From the NCBI RefSeq assembly GCF_036077095.1, contig NZ_CP107960.1, positions 7,068,001 to 7,132,000 on the forward strand: DNA of 64,000 nucleotides, in the 5' to 3' direction. Both the position numbers and the translations under genes were made by a program. This DNA is from Streptomyces sp. NBC_00376. GTDB lineage: Bacteria > Actinomycetota > Actinomycetes > Streptomycetales > Streptomycetaceae. Each line of letters starts with the position of its first letter. Within the stretch, counting starts at the first letter, position 1. Positions 9,201 through 15,592 of the stretch are shown here, piece by piece. The notes under the pieces were generated by a model that was given only the letters and a program-made list of their open reading frames with translations, had not been told where the DNA came from and searched no databases.

Positions 9201-9729
9201 GATGGGGATCGCCAACACCACGGCGTCGGCCGCGCTGATCTGCGTGTACACGGGCATGGACCCGGCCGAGGTGACCGGTCGCGGTACCGGCATCAACGAC
9301 GAGATGCACGCCCGCAAGGTGGACGTGGTCCGCCGCGCCCTCGAACTGCACCAGCCCGACCCGGCCGACCCGATCGGTGTCCTGGCCGCGGTCGGCGGCC
9401 TGGAGCACGCTGCGATGGCGGGCTTCCTGCTGGGCGGCGCCTCGCTCCGTACGCCCGTCATCCTGGACGGCGTCAGCGCGGGTGCCGCGGCCCTGGTCGC
9501 GCGGGCGATCGCCCCCGAGGCCCTCGCCGCCTGCATCGCGGGCCACCGCAGCGCCGAGCCCGGCCATGTCGCCGCCCTCAACAAGCTGGGCCTGCGCCCG
9601 CTGGTCGACCTCGACCTCCGCCTCGGCGAGGGCACCGGAGCGCTGCTGGCGCTGCCGATCGTGCAGAGCGCGGCGAGGGCGATGCACGAGGTCGCGACGT
9701 TCGACTCGGCGGGCGTCACGGAGAAGTAG
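6238..9729 (+). CDS. cobT: BluB-CobT fusion: DMB synthase plus nicotinate-nucleotide:DMB phosphoribosyltransferase, with a long disordered N-terminus
   Basis: A 1163-residue protein with three parts. Residues 1 to about 590 are a low-complexity Pro/Ala/Glu/Val region with three 10-residue repeats (PEQAAPAQVL type). Residues about 592-810 are a nitroreductase-like BluB domain (VMRERRDIRNGF, APSVGHSQPWDFVV), which in other bacteria breaks down FMN to 5,6-dimethylbenzimidazole (DMB). Residues about 815-1163 are CobT, which activates DMB to alpha-ribazole phosphate; the catalytic Glu is expected at 1131 in LRLGEGTGA. The fusion would hand DMB straight to CobT. ATG at 6238 follows a GAGGGG stretch. 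The role of the acidic N-terminus is unknown. The domain calls are firm; channeling is inference. Confidence 0.88.
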   Translation: MSDTGQIPVEGLPENAGTVEQPGVAAPDAYTYLAPSEHVSEDDDLLLMPSPQGAWSDPQAVPAPGQYPEGVVAQAPLPAQGAYQAQPMAQPYAQSPGETPAQPQGPVQVQVQEPVASQAAEAYVAQQAVAEPLPPNGQGTHESGGRDSGSVDLTGVRIPSPAPAPAAQAQPQTPVRRPLHRGPAVPDGTPSYGGTPTGGVVRSLADRGPAGAPQAQARTQAPARHTGPPTTGPEYFELPGDDASALPGPQLGEILPQGGSPWGAQAPQPVAAESVVPEQAAPAQVLPEQAAPAEVLPEQAAPEQIVPAPVAEPVAEQAAEPVQAPAPQPVQTAPAVAPEAVAAPAAEPVPAVVEMPAGAHAEVPGGIPAEAIAPQEIAEAVPMGQFVPVEGSVPTTPHLAPTPVAGTSAEAEPVAEAEVEVEPEAERVPIAMEPVAPMEPVVAEAAVEPSAPAADAEPVEPVAIAEAPVAVPAPAPEAEAEALTVSEPEPEQGPEVIETPDITPAADTVESVEDAAVAETGQMDSVQPEALPTEAPAPEPAEAVQAQAAAAVTAPGPEAAEAEAPQAQGTSEAPESSEADEAEVPAGPPAPGYDDAEREAVLRVMRERRDIRNGFRSDPIPHEVLLRVLEAAHTAPSVGHSQPWDFVVIRSAETRRSMHELAQRQRDAYAKSLPKGRAKQFKELKIEAILDTPVNIVVTADPTRGGRHTLGRHTQPQMAPYSSALAVENLWLAARAEGLGVGWVSFFDEREMVRALGLPEHLEVVAYLCVGYVDEFPEEPELMQAGWSKRRPLSWVVHEETYGRRALPGAEPHDLLQETISNIRPLDAKALGEAWERQKRMTKPAGALGMLEIISAQLSGLSRLCPPPIPEPAAVAIFAGDHGVHAQGVTAWPQEVTGQMVANFLGGGAVCNAFAAQVGAEVCVVDVGVAMELPATPGLLPRKVRAGTADFTTGPALTREEVLAAIEVGIETARDLVAAGNKGLLTGEMGIANTTASAALICVYTGMDPAEVTGRGTGINDEMHARKVDVVRRALELHQPDPADPIGVLAAVGGLEHAAMAGFLLGGASLRTPVILDGVSAGAAALVARAIAPEALAACIAGHRSAEPGHVAALNKLGLRPLVDLDLRLGEGTGALLALPIVQSAARAMHEVATFDSAGVTEK
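7063..7152 (+). repeat. three tandem 30-base repeats inside the BluB-CobT linker
   Basis: Three in-frame copies of a 30-base unit encode PEQAAPA followed by QVL, EVL or a degenerate third unit. They lie in the disordered N-terminal region of the fusion gene. Such repeats can change copy number between strains. Confidence 0.7.
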
Positions 9730-9898
9730 ACCGGCCCGGGGGTTCGGGGGTCTGCCCCCGGACCCCCGATCCTCGATCGCCCGAGGGGCTGAGGCCCCAA
9801 CCCCGTATCGTGGACCCGCCCCCACGAAACCGCACGTCACAGCCGCTCCACCGTCGCAGCGGCCCGCACCCCGCACCGCACGAGGAGTCCGCACCGCC

Positions 9899-11155
9899 AT
9901 GGCCGAGCACGCCGATCACCCCGCGTACCCCGTCGGACTGCGCCTGAGCGGGCGCCGCGTCGTCGTCGTAGGCGGCGGCCAGGTCGCGCAGCGCCGCCTC
10001 CCCACGCTCATCGCGGCCGGCGCCGACATCACCCTCGTGTCGCCGTCCGCGACCCCGGCCGTCGAGGCGATGGCCGACGCCGGTGAGATCCGCTGGGAGC
10101 GCCGCCGGTACGAGGACGGGGACCTGGCCGACACCTGGTACGCGCTGATCGCCTCCGACGACGACGCCGCGAACGACGCCGCGTCCGCCGAGGCCGAGCG
10201 CACCCGCACCTGGTGCGTACGGAGCGACAACGCCGATGTGGCGACCGCCTGGACCCCGGCCACCGGCCGCAGCGAGGGCGTGACCGTCGCCGTCCTGTCC
10301 ACCGACGCCCAGGGCCGTGACCCGCGCCACTCCGCCGCCGTCCGCGACGCCATCGTCGAGGGACTGCGCGACGGCACGCTCGCCGCCCCCCATCACCGGA
10401 CCCGGCCCACCCCCGGCGTCTCCCTGGTCGGCGGCGGCCCCGGCGACCCCGACCTGATCACCGTGCGCGGCCGGCGCCTCCTCGCCGAGGCCGACGTGGT
10501 CATCGCCGACCGGCTCGGCCCGCGCGACCTGCTCGACGAACTGCCGCCGCACGTCGAGGTGATCGACGCGGCGAAGATCCCGTACGGCCGCTTCATGGCG
10601 CAGGAGGCGATCAACCAGGCGCTCATCGAGCACGCCAAGGCCGGCAAGGCCGTCGTGCGGCTCAAGGGCGGCGACCCGTTCGTCTTCGGCCGGGGCATGG
10701 AGGAGGCCCAGGCGCTCGCCGCCGAAGGCATCCCGTGCACCGTCGTCCCCGGAATCTCCAGCTCGATCTCCGTGCCCGGCGCGGCCGGAATTCCCGTCAC
10801 CCACCGCGGGGTCGCCCATGAGTTCACCGTCGTCAGCGGCCATGTCGCCCCCGACGACGAGCGCTCGCTGGTCGACTGGGCGGCGCTCGCCCGGCTGCGT
10901 GGCACCCTCGTACTGCTGATGGCCGTCGACAAGATCGGCGCCATCGCCAAGGCCCTCGTCGCCCACGGCAAGTCCCCGGACACCCCGGTCGCTCTGGTCC
11001 AGGAGGGCACCACGGCGTCCCAGCGCCGCGTCGACGCGACCCTGGCGACCGTCGCCGAACGGGCCGCCGCCGAGGACGTACGTCCCCCCGCGGTCATCGT
11101 CATCGGCGACGTCGTCACGGTCGGCACGGGCATCGTGCCGCTCCCCGCCGAGTAG
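9899..11155 (+). CDS. CysG-like enzyme: precorrin-2 dehydrogenase plus uroporphyrinogen-III methyltransferase
   Basis: A 418-residue two-domain enzyme at the branch point of siroheme and cobalamin synthesis. The N-terminal ~160 residues are a precorrin-2 dehydrogenase/ferrochelatase-like Rossmann domain (RVVVVGGGQVAQRR, about 19-32). The C-terminal part from about residue 175 is a SAM-dependent uroporphyrinogen-III C-methyltransferase (LVGGGPGDPDLITVRG, VRLKGGDPFVFGRG, VVPGISS). ATG at 9899 is preceded by GAGGAG. The middle dimerisation domain of E. coli CysG seems shortened, so chelatase activity is less certain than methylation. Confidence 0.9.
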   Translation: MAEHADHPAYPVGLRLSGRRVVVVGGGQVAQRRLPTLIAAGADITLVSPSATPAVEAMADAGEIRWERRRYEDGDLADTWYALIASDDDAANDAASAEAERTRTWCVRSDNADVATAWTPATGRSEGVTVAVLSTDAQGRDPRHSAAVRDAIVEGLRDGTLAAPHHRTRPTPGVSLVGGGPGDPDLITVRGRRLLAEADVVIADRLGPRDLLDELPPHVEVIDAAKIPYGRFMAQEAINQALIEHAKAGKAVVRLKGGDPFVFGRGMEEAQALAAEGIPCTVVPGISSSISVPGAAGIPVTHRGVAHEFTVVSGHVAPDDERSLVDWAALARLRGTLVLLMAVDKIGAIAKALVAHGKSPDTPVALVQEGTTASQRRVDATLATVAERAAAEDVRPPAVIVIGDVVTVGTGIVPLPAE

Positions 11156-11198
11156 CCGGCCCGGACACCGCCCGCACCCGCACCGAGTAACCAGCGGT

Positions 11199-11221
11199 AA
11201 CGGATCTTCTTCCGATCCGTT
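11199..11221. promoter_or_regulatory. perfect 8-bp palindrome touching the -35 box
   Basis: AACGGATC (11199-11206) and GATCCGTT (11214-11221) are perfect inverted repeats separated by 7 bases. The right arm shares its last bases with the -35 hexamer of the next promoter. It could be a short terminator of the upstream gene, but the overlap with -35 would also let a bound repressor block transcription. Confidence 0.5.
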
Positions 11222-11248
11222 GGCACCACACACCGGACAAGGCAGTAT
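11220..11248 (+). promoter_or_regulatory. consensus promoter for the RNA methyltransferase gene
   Basis: TTGGCA (11220-11225), a 17-base spacer and CAGTAT (11243-11248) form the clearest sigma-70-type promoter in the window. Seven bases after the -10 box comes the GTG at 11256, so transcription should start at or one base before the start codon and give a leaderless message. Confidence 0.75.
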
Positions 11249-11255
11249 CAAACCC

Positions 11256-12137
11256 GTGGCTGATCTCATCACCGTCGACGACCCCGACGACCCCCGACTG
11301 CGCGACTACACCGGACTGACCGATGTCGAACTCCGGCGCAGGCGGGAGCCCGCCGAGGGCCTCTTCATCGCCGAGGGCGAGAAGGTCATCAGGCGTGCCA
11401 GGCACGCCGGGTACGAGATGCGCTCGATGCTGCTCTCGGCGAAGTGGGTCGACCTGATGCGGGACGTCATCGACGAGGTCCCGGCCCCGGTGTACGCCGT
11501 GAGCCCCGAACTCGCCGAGCGCGTCACCGGCTACCACGTGCACCGGGGCGCCCTTGCCTCGATGCAGCGCAAGCCGCTGCCGACGGCCGGCGAACTGCTG
11601 GCGACGACCTTCGGTACGGCGGCAGCCGACGACCGGACCGGAGCGGTGCCGCCCCCGGGCGAGGGGCAGCGTGCGGCGCGGCGCATCGCCGTGTTCGAGG
11701 ACATCGTCGACCACGCCAACCTGGGTGCCGCCTTCAGGAACGCAGCCGCCCTCGGCATCGACGCGGTCCTTCTCACCCCTCGCTGCGCCGATCCCTTCTA
11801 CCGGAGGTCCGTGAAGGTCTCGATGGGGGGAGTCTTCCAGGTGCCGTGGACCCGGCTGGAGTCCTGGCCGAAGGATGTCGGAGTCCTGCGTTCCGCGGGG
11901 TTCACGCTCGCCGCCCTCTGCCTGAGCGAACGAGCGATCACCCTCGACGAACTCGCCGCGCGCAAGCACGAGAAGCTCGCGCTGGTCTTCGGTACGGAAG
12001 GAGCCGGCCTCGCCCCCGGTACCCTCGCCGCGGTCGACGAGCACGTCCGCATCCCGATGGACGCCGGTGTCGACTCCCTCAACGTGGCAGCCGCCTCGGC
12101 CGTCGCCTTCTACGCCACCCGGCCGGGAGCGGCCTGA
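11256..12137 (+). CDS. SpoU/TrmH-family RNA 2'-O-methyltransferase
   Basis: A 293-residue SPOUT methyltransferase that uses SAM to methylate ribose 2'-OH in tRNA or rRNA. The three SpoU motifs are present: NLGAAFRNAAALGID, LVFGTEGAGL and IPMDAGVDSLNVAAASAVAFY (given here in part). The N-terminal ~110 residues form the small substrate-binding domain. GTG at 11256 is chosen because it lies at the predicted transcription start; ATG at 11220 would fall on the -35 box and is unlikely. The RNA target cannot be told from sequence. Confidence 0.85.
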   Translation: MADLITVDDPDDPRLRDYTGLTDVELRRRREPAEGLFIAEGEKVIRRARHAGYEMRSMLLSAKWVDLMRDVIDEVPAPVYAVSPELAERVTGYHVHRGALASMQRKPLPTAGELLATTFGTAAADDRTGAVPPPGEGQRAARRIAVFEDIVDHANLGAAFRNAAALGIDAVLLTPRCADPFYRRSVKVSMGGVFQVPWTRLESWPKDVGVLRSAGFTLAALCLSERAITLDELAARKHEKLALVFGTEGAGLAPGTLAAVDEHVRIPMDAGVDSLNVAAASAVAFYATRPGAA

Positions 12138-12204
12138 CTCCGGCGCGCCTTCCGCCCGGCTGCCCGAAGCCGCTCTTCTTCCCTCCTCCTGCCTGTCTGC
12201 CTGC

Positions 12205-12232
12205 CCTGGGTCAACCGATCGGATGACCCAGG
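12205..12232. promoter_or_regulatory. 28-base near-perfect palindrome upstream of the HbpS-like gene
   Basis: CCTGGGTCA (12205-12213) pairs with TGACCCAGG (12224-12232). Between them CCGATCGG is itself a palindrome, so only one symmetric A/A mismatch breaks a 28-base dyad. It lies 68 bases after the upstream stop and 166 bases before the next start. It may be a terminator of the methyltransferase gene or an operator for the secreted protein; the central palindrome favours an operator. Confidence 0.5.
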
Positions 12233-12397
12233 TGTCAGCCTTCCCGCTCGGCACATGAAGCCGGTAAGCCGACGGACCTGACGGGTGCCCGGCCGCAACC
12301 TTGATCAGAACGGGACGGCAGCAGCCGGCGGGCCCGGACGCCGGAACTCCCCGAGCGGACGGAGCCGCACCCCGCACCCATCACAGGAGTGACCGGA

Positions 12398-12955
12398 ATG
12401 AAGCACGCCAGGAAGACCACGAAGCGTATGCGCATCGTCATCGGCGGTACGTTGGTCGGCGCCGCCGCTCTCGGTACGTTCGCCGTGGTCTCGGCCAGCG
12501 CGGGGTCGTCCCCGAGCACCGCCCCCCGGTCGGAGGCGGCGGGCAAGAACCTGGCCCGGTCCACACACCTGAGCGCCGACGCGGCCGGCCGGGCCGCACA
12601 GGCCGTTCTCGACGCCGCCGCGAAGGAGAACCAGCGGGTCTCCGTCGCCGTCGTCGACCGCAACGGCAACACCATCGTCACCCTGCGCGGCGACGGAGCG
12701 GGTCCCCAGGCGTACGAGGCGGCCCAGAAGAAGGCGTTCACCGCCGTCTCCTGGAACGCCCCGACCTCCGATCTGGTCAAGCGTCTGGAGAACGCCCCGA
12801 CGCTGAAGGACATCCCCGGCACCCTGTTCCTCGGTGGGGGAGTGCCGGTCGACGCGAAGGGTGCGCCGATCGCGGGCATCGGTGTCGCAGGAGCCCCGTC
12901 CGGTGACCTGGACGAGAAGTTCGCCCGGGCCGGCGCCGCGGCCCTGGGCAAGTAG
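12398..12955 (+). CDS. secreted HbpS/GlcG-like heme-binding-family protein
   Basis: A 185-residue exported protein. The N-terminus has five basic residues and a hydrophobic core (residues ~11-32) ending in Ser-Ala-Ser-Ala, a signal peptide. The mature part is a GlcG/DUF336 domain (SVAVVDRNGNTIVTLRGDGA, GTLFLGGGVPV), the fold of the S. reticuli HbpS protein that senses heme and redox state with the SenS-SenR two-component system. No such kinase is next door. ATG at 12398 follows AGGAG (12385-12389). Heme binding is inferred from family only. Confidence 0.78.
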   Translation: MKHARKTTKRMRIVIGGTLVGAAALGTFAVVSASAGSSPSTAPRSEAAGKNLARSTHLSADAAGRAAQAVLDAAAKENQRVSVAVVDRNGNTIVTLRGDGAGPQAYEAAQKKAFTAVSWNAPTSDLVKRLENAPTLKDIPGTLFLGGGVPVDAKGAPIAGIGVAGAPSGDLDEKFARAGAAALGK

Positions 12956-12982
12956 TACGGAGCAGAGCTTCCGCGATACCGG

Positions 12983-13028
12983 CCGAGGCCGTTGCCCCGC
13001 GTGCACGAACGCGGGGCAACGGCCTCGG
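12983..13028 (+). terminator. strong 20-bp terminator hairpin
   Basis: Perfect 20-bp inverted repeat, 12983-13002 with 13009-13028, loop GCACGA. It starts 28 bases after the stop codon of the HbpS-like gene. No T-run follows. Confidence 0.85.
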
Positions 13029-13239
13029 TGATTTCCGCACCGGCCCGGCCGGTCACGTACGTCGCGGGCCGCCCCGGGCGCCGACACGCACCGGCGTACG
13101 GCTCCGTCGTGAGCCGTACGAGCAGTCCCGCCGCCCTGAAACCGCACGGTCGGTATCCCAAGTGTCCCGCGCCCGCCATCCGGGATTCCGTGCCGAACCC
13201 CTTGACGCTGTGCCGATCCCCGGATGAAACTTCCGCGAG
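13029..13239. other. gene-free stretch before the transporter operon
   Basis: About 210 bases between the terminator and the operator palindrome. No convincing coding frame is seen; the region presumably carries the transporter promoter. Confidence 0.4.
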
Positions 13240-13263
13240 CCGAAAATGGTATTCCATTTTCGG
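13240..13263. promoter_or_regulatory. 10-bp operator-like palindrome before the MFS-racemase operon
   Basis: CCGAAAATGG (13240-13249), spacer TATT, CCATTTTCGG (13254-13263): a perfect and unusually AT-rich inverted repeat, 26 bases upstream of the transporter ATG. The inner TGG-TATT-CCA core resembles sites of GntR-type repressors, but no regulator gene is adjacent. Confidence 0.65.
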
Positions 13264-13289
13264 GTCCTGCTCCGTTCGGAAGGATCCCC

Positions 13290-14771
13290 ATGGAAGCTCC
13301 CCCGCTCAAGACCACCGCGGACGCGAGCCCGCGGCATCGTCAGTTGGAGGACACGCTCGACCGGATCGGCGTCACCGGCGCGCACCGGCAGATCGGCGCG
13401 ATGGTGCTGCTCGGTGTCTTCTTCGACGCGTTGGAACAGAACGCGGTGGGCCTGGTCGGCCCCGTACTGCAGGAGTCGTGGGGCACCACGGCCGCCGAGC
13501 TCGGATTCCTGAACACCATCACCTTCACCGCGGCAGCGCTCGGCAGGCTCACCACCGGCGTCATCGGCGACAAGATGGGCCGCCGGACCATGCTCACGGT
13601 CAATCTGCTGCTGTTCTCGCTCGGCGCGCTGATCTGCGCCTTCGCCCCCGTGTACGCGGTCGTGGCGGTCGGCAGGTTCATCGTCGGCTTCGGCCTCGGC
13701 GGCGAGATCGCCATCGCGGTCACGATGATGTCCGAGTTCTTCGCGGCCAGGCACCGAGGCACCGCCGTCGGCATCATCAACGTGACGGCCGGCGGTCTCG
13801 GCAACATGCTCGCCCCCGGCTTCGGCGTCCTGGTCTTCACCTTCTTCTCCGGCCCCGACCGCTGGCGCTGGCTGTTCGGCATGCTCGCCGTGCCCGCCCT
13901 GCTGGTCCTGTTCTACCGCCGGTACGTCCCCGAGACACCGCGCTACCTGCTCTCCCGCGGCAAGGTCGACGAGGCCAACCTCGTCCTCAACAAGCTCGCT
14001 TCCGGCCGGCTCCGCGGTCGCCCGGAGAAGCCGCAGCAGTTCATCACGGCGGTCGAGAGCGGCGAGAAGGTCGTGGCCGAGCGCAACCGCCTGCGCGACG
14101 TCTTCATGGGAACCCTGCGCCGCCGCACCCTCTCACTCGGCGTGGCCGTCTGCATGTCGTACGGCGCGCAGATCTCCATCCTGTCGCTGATGCCCACCAT
14201 CCTCGTGGCCCAGGGGCACAGCATCACCAAGTCGTTGCTCTTCACCCTGGTCATGCAGGCGGGCTCGCTGGTCGGCGCACTGGTCGCCTCCACCGCGGCG
14301 CGCTACGTCCCGCGCAAGGTCGTCCTCACGGTGGCCGCCGGACTCGGCTGCGCGGCGGCCTTCTGCTTCGGGTTCCTGGCCAACGGCGTCGCCCTGATCC
14401 TCATCCTCGGCGCGGCCGTCAACTGCTGCATCATCACCCTGAACACCACGATCTGGATCTTCGCACCCGAGCAGTTCCCCACCAGGGTGCGGGCGTTCGG
14501 CACGTCGATCATCCTGGCCCTCGGCTCCCTGGCGGGCGGCCTGACGCCGATGCTCGCGGGTGCTGCCTTCGACGCGTACGGCATGGCAGGGATGTTCACC
14601 CTGATCGGCATACTCTTCGTGGGCCTTGCCGTGTCCGTCCAATTCCCGCCGGAGACCTTCGGCCGGTCCATGGAGGAGACGGCGGAGGAGTCCGTGACGG
14701 AACCGGCGGAGGAGTCCGTGACGGAACCGGCGGGGCAGCCCGCGGACGACACGACGGGGAGCACCCGGTGA
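13290..14771 (+). CDS. MFS transporter (sugar/organic-acid transporter-like)
   Basis: A 493-residue major facilitator superfamily carrier with twelve predicted helices. The conserved loop between helices 2 and 3 is GDKMGRRTML, with related motifs after helix 4 (FGLGGE) and RRYVPETPRYLLSRGK in the central loop, a pattern shared with sugar and aromatic-acid/proton symporters. The last ~40 residues are an acidic tail with the direct repeat EESVTEPA. ATG at 13290 is chosen because GGAAGGA lies just upstream. The stop overlaps the next start by four bases, so the carrier may import the substrate of that protein. Confidence 0.85.
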   Translation: MEAPPLKTTADASPRHRQLEDTLDRIGVTGAHRQIGAMVLLGVFFDALEQNAVGLVGPVLQESWGTTAAELGFLNTITFTAAALGRLTTGVIGDKMGRRTMLTVNLLLFSLGALICAFAPVYAVVAVGRFIVGFGLGGEIAIAVTMMSEFFAARHRGTAVGIINVTAGGLGNMLAPGFGVLVFTFFSGPDRWRWLFGMLAVPALLVLFYRRYVPETPRYLLSRGKVDEANLVLNKLASGRLRGRPEKPQQFITAVESGEKVVAERNRLRDVFMGTLRRRTLSLGVAVCMSYGAQISILSLMPTILVAQGHSITKSLLFTLVMQAGSLVGALVASTAARYVPRKVVLTVAAGLGCAAAFCFGFLANGVALILILGAAVNCCIITLNTTIWIFAPEQFPTRVRAFGTSIILALGSLAGGLTPMLAGAAFDAYGMAGMFTLIGILFVGLAVSVQFPPETFGRSMEETAEESVTEPAEESVTEPAGQPADDTTGSTR

Positions 14772-15442
14772 CCTTCGTGGCCCTGATCAATCCCAACACC
14801 TCGGTGGCCACCACCGAGATGATGGCCGCCATCGCCGGCCGGACCCTGCGCCCCGACGACGGCTACCGGGTCCGCGGAGTCACCGTGGCCGAAGGCCCCA
14901 CGATGCTGGTGGACGAGGACGTACTGCGGGCCGCCGGACCACAGGTCCTGGCCGCGGCCCGGTCCACCCTCGCCGGGCCGGACGGCGAGCGCGTCAAGGC
15001 CCTGGTGGTCAGCGCGTTCGGTGATCCCGGCGTCGACGAACTGCGTGCGTGGACCGATGTCCCCGTCGTGGGCATCGCCGAGGCCGCCATGGCGGAGGCC
15101 GCGGCGGGCGGCCGCCGGTTCGGCATCGCCACGACCACGCCGGGCCTGGCCGCCGCCATCGCCGCGCGGGTCGACCGCCTGGGCCGGTCCTCCCAGTACA
15201 CCGGGATCCGCCTCACACCGGGCGACCCCCTGGAGCTGGCCGCCACCCCCGAGGTGATGCGGGAGCGGCTGGCCGACGCGGTCGGTGCCTGCATCGCCGA
15301 GGACGGGGCCGAGGCCGTGATCATCGGCGGAGGTCCGCTGGGGGAGGCGGCCGAAGCCCTGCAAGGGCGCTTCCCGGTGCCGGTCATCGGGCCGATCCCG
15401 GCCGCCTGCCGGGAAGTACGGCGGTTGCTCGAACGGAAATGA
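14768..15442 (+). CDS. Asp/Glu/hydantoin racemase-family protein, apparently without the usual cysteine pair
   Basis: A 224-residue protein of the Asp/Glu/hydantoin racemase fold (INPNTSVATTEMM at the N-terminus, FGDPGVDELR in the middle). In hydantoin and allantoin racemases two cysteines do the chemistry, one just before FGDPG and one in the later glycine loop. Here the first position reads VVSAFGDPG and the second IIGGGPLGE, so both seem replaced. It may be a non-racemase branch, or the family may vary here more than I recall. GTG at 14768 overlaps the transporter stop (GTGA). A link to hydantoin or allantoin use is plausible but unproven. Confidence 0.75.
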   Translation: MTFVALINPNTSVATTEMMAAIAGRTLRPDDGYRVRGVTVAEGPTMLVDEDVLRAAGPQVLAAARSTLAGPDGERVKALVVSAFGDPGVDELRAWTDVPVVGIAEAAMAEAAAGGRRFGIATTTPGLAAAIAARVDRLGRSSQYTGIRLTPGDPLELAATPEVMRERLADAVGACIAEDGAEAVIIGGGPLGEAAEALQGRFPVPVIGPIPAACREVRRLLERK

Positions 15443-15486
15443 GCCGGGCCGTTCCCGGCGGGGAGTGCGCCCGAGGGCGTACGAGG

Positions 15487-15520
15487 CCGTGACGGCCCGG
15501 GGCCGCCCCGCCCGTCACGG
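15487..15520. terminator. hairpin between convergent genes
   Basis: CCGTGACGG (15487-15495) pairs with CCGTCACGG (15512-15520) around a GC-rich 16-base loop. It lies between the racemase-like gene and the convergent kinase gene and could end both transcripts. Confidence 0.6.
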
Positions 15521-15592
15521 ACCGGCCGCCCCGGGAACGCCCGAGGGTCCGTCCGGCGGATCAGGGCCGGACAGGCCCTGGCCCCCGGCGGG

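Noticed and set aside
5977..9900. A very long open frame antisense to the BluB-CobT gene
   Set aside because: It is Gly/Arg/Leu-rich and arises because the real gene has G/C-biased third positions. The sense frame has clear domains; the antisense frame has none.
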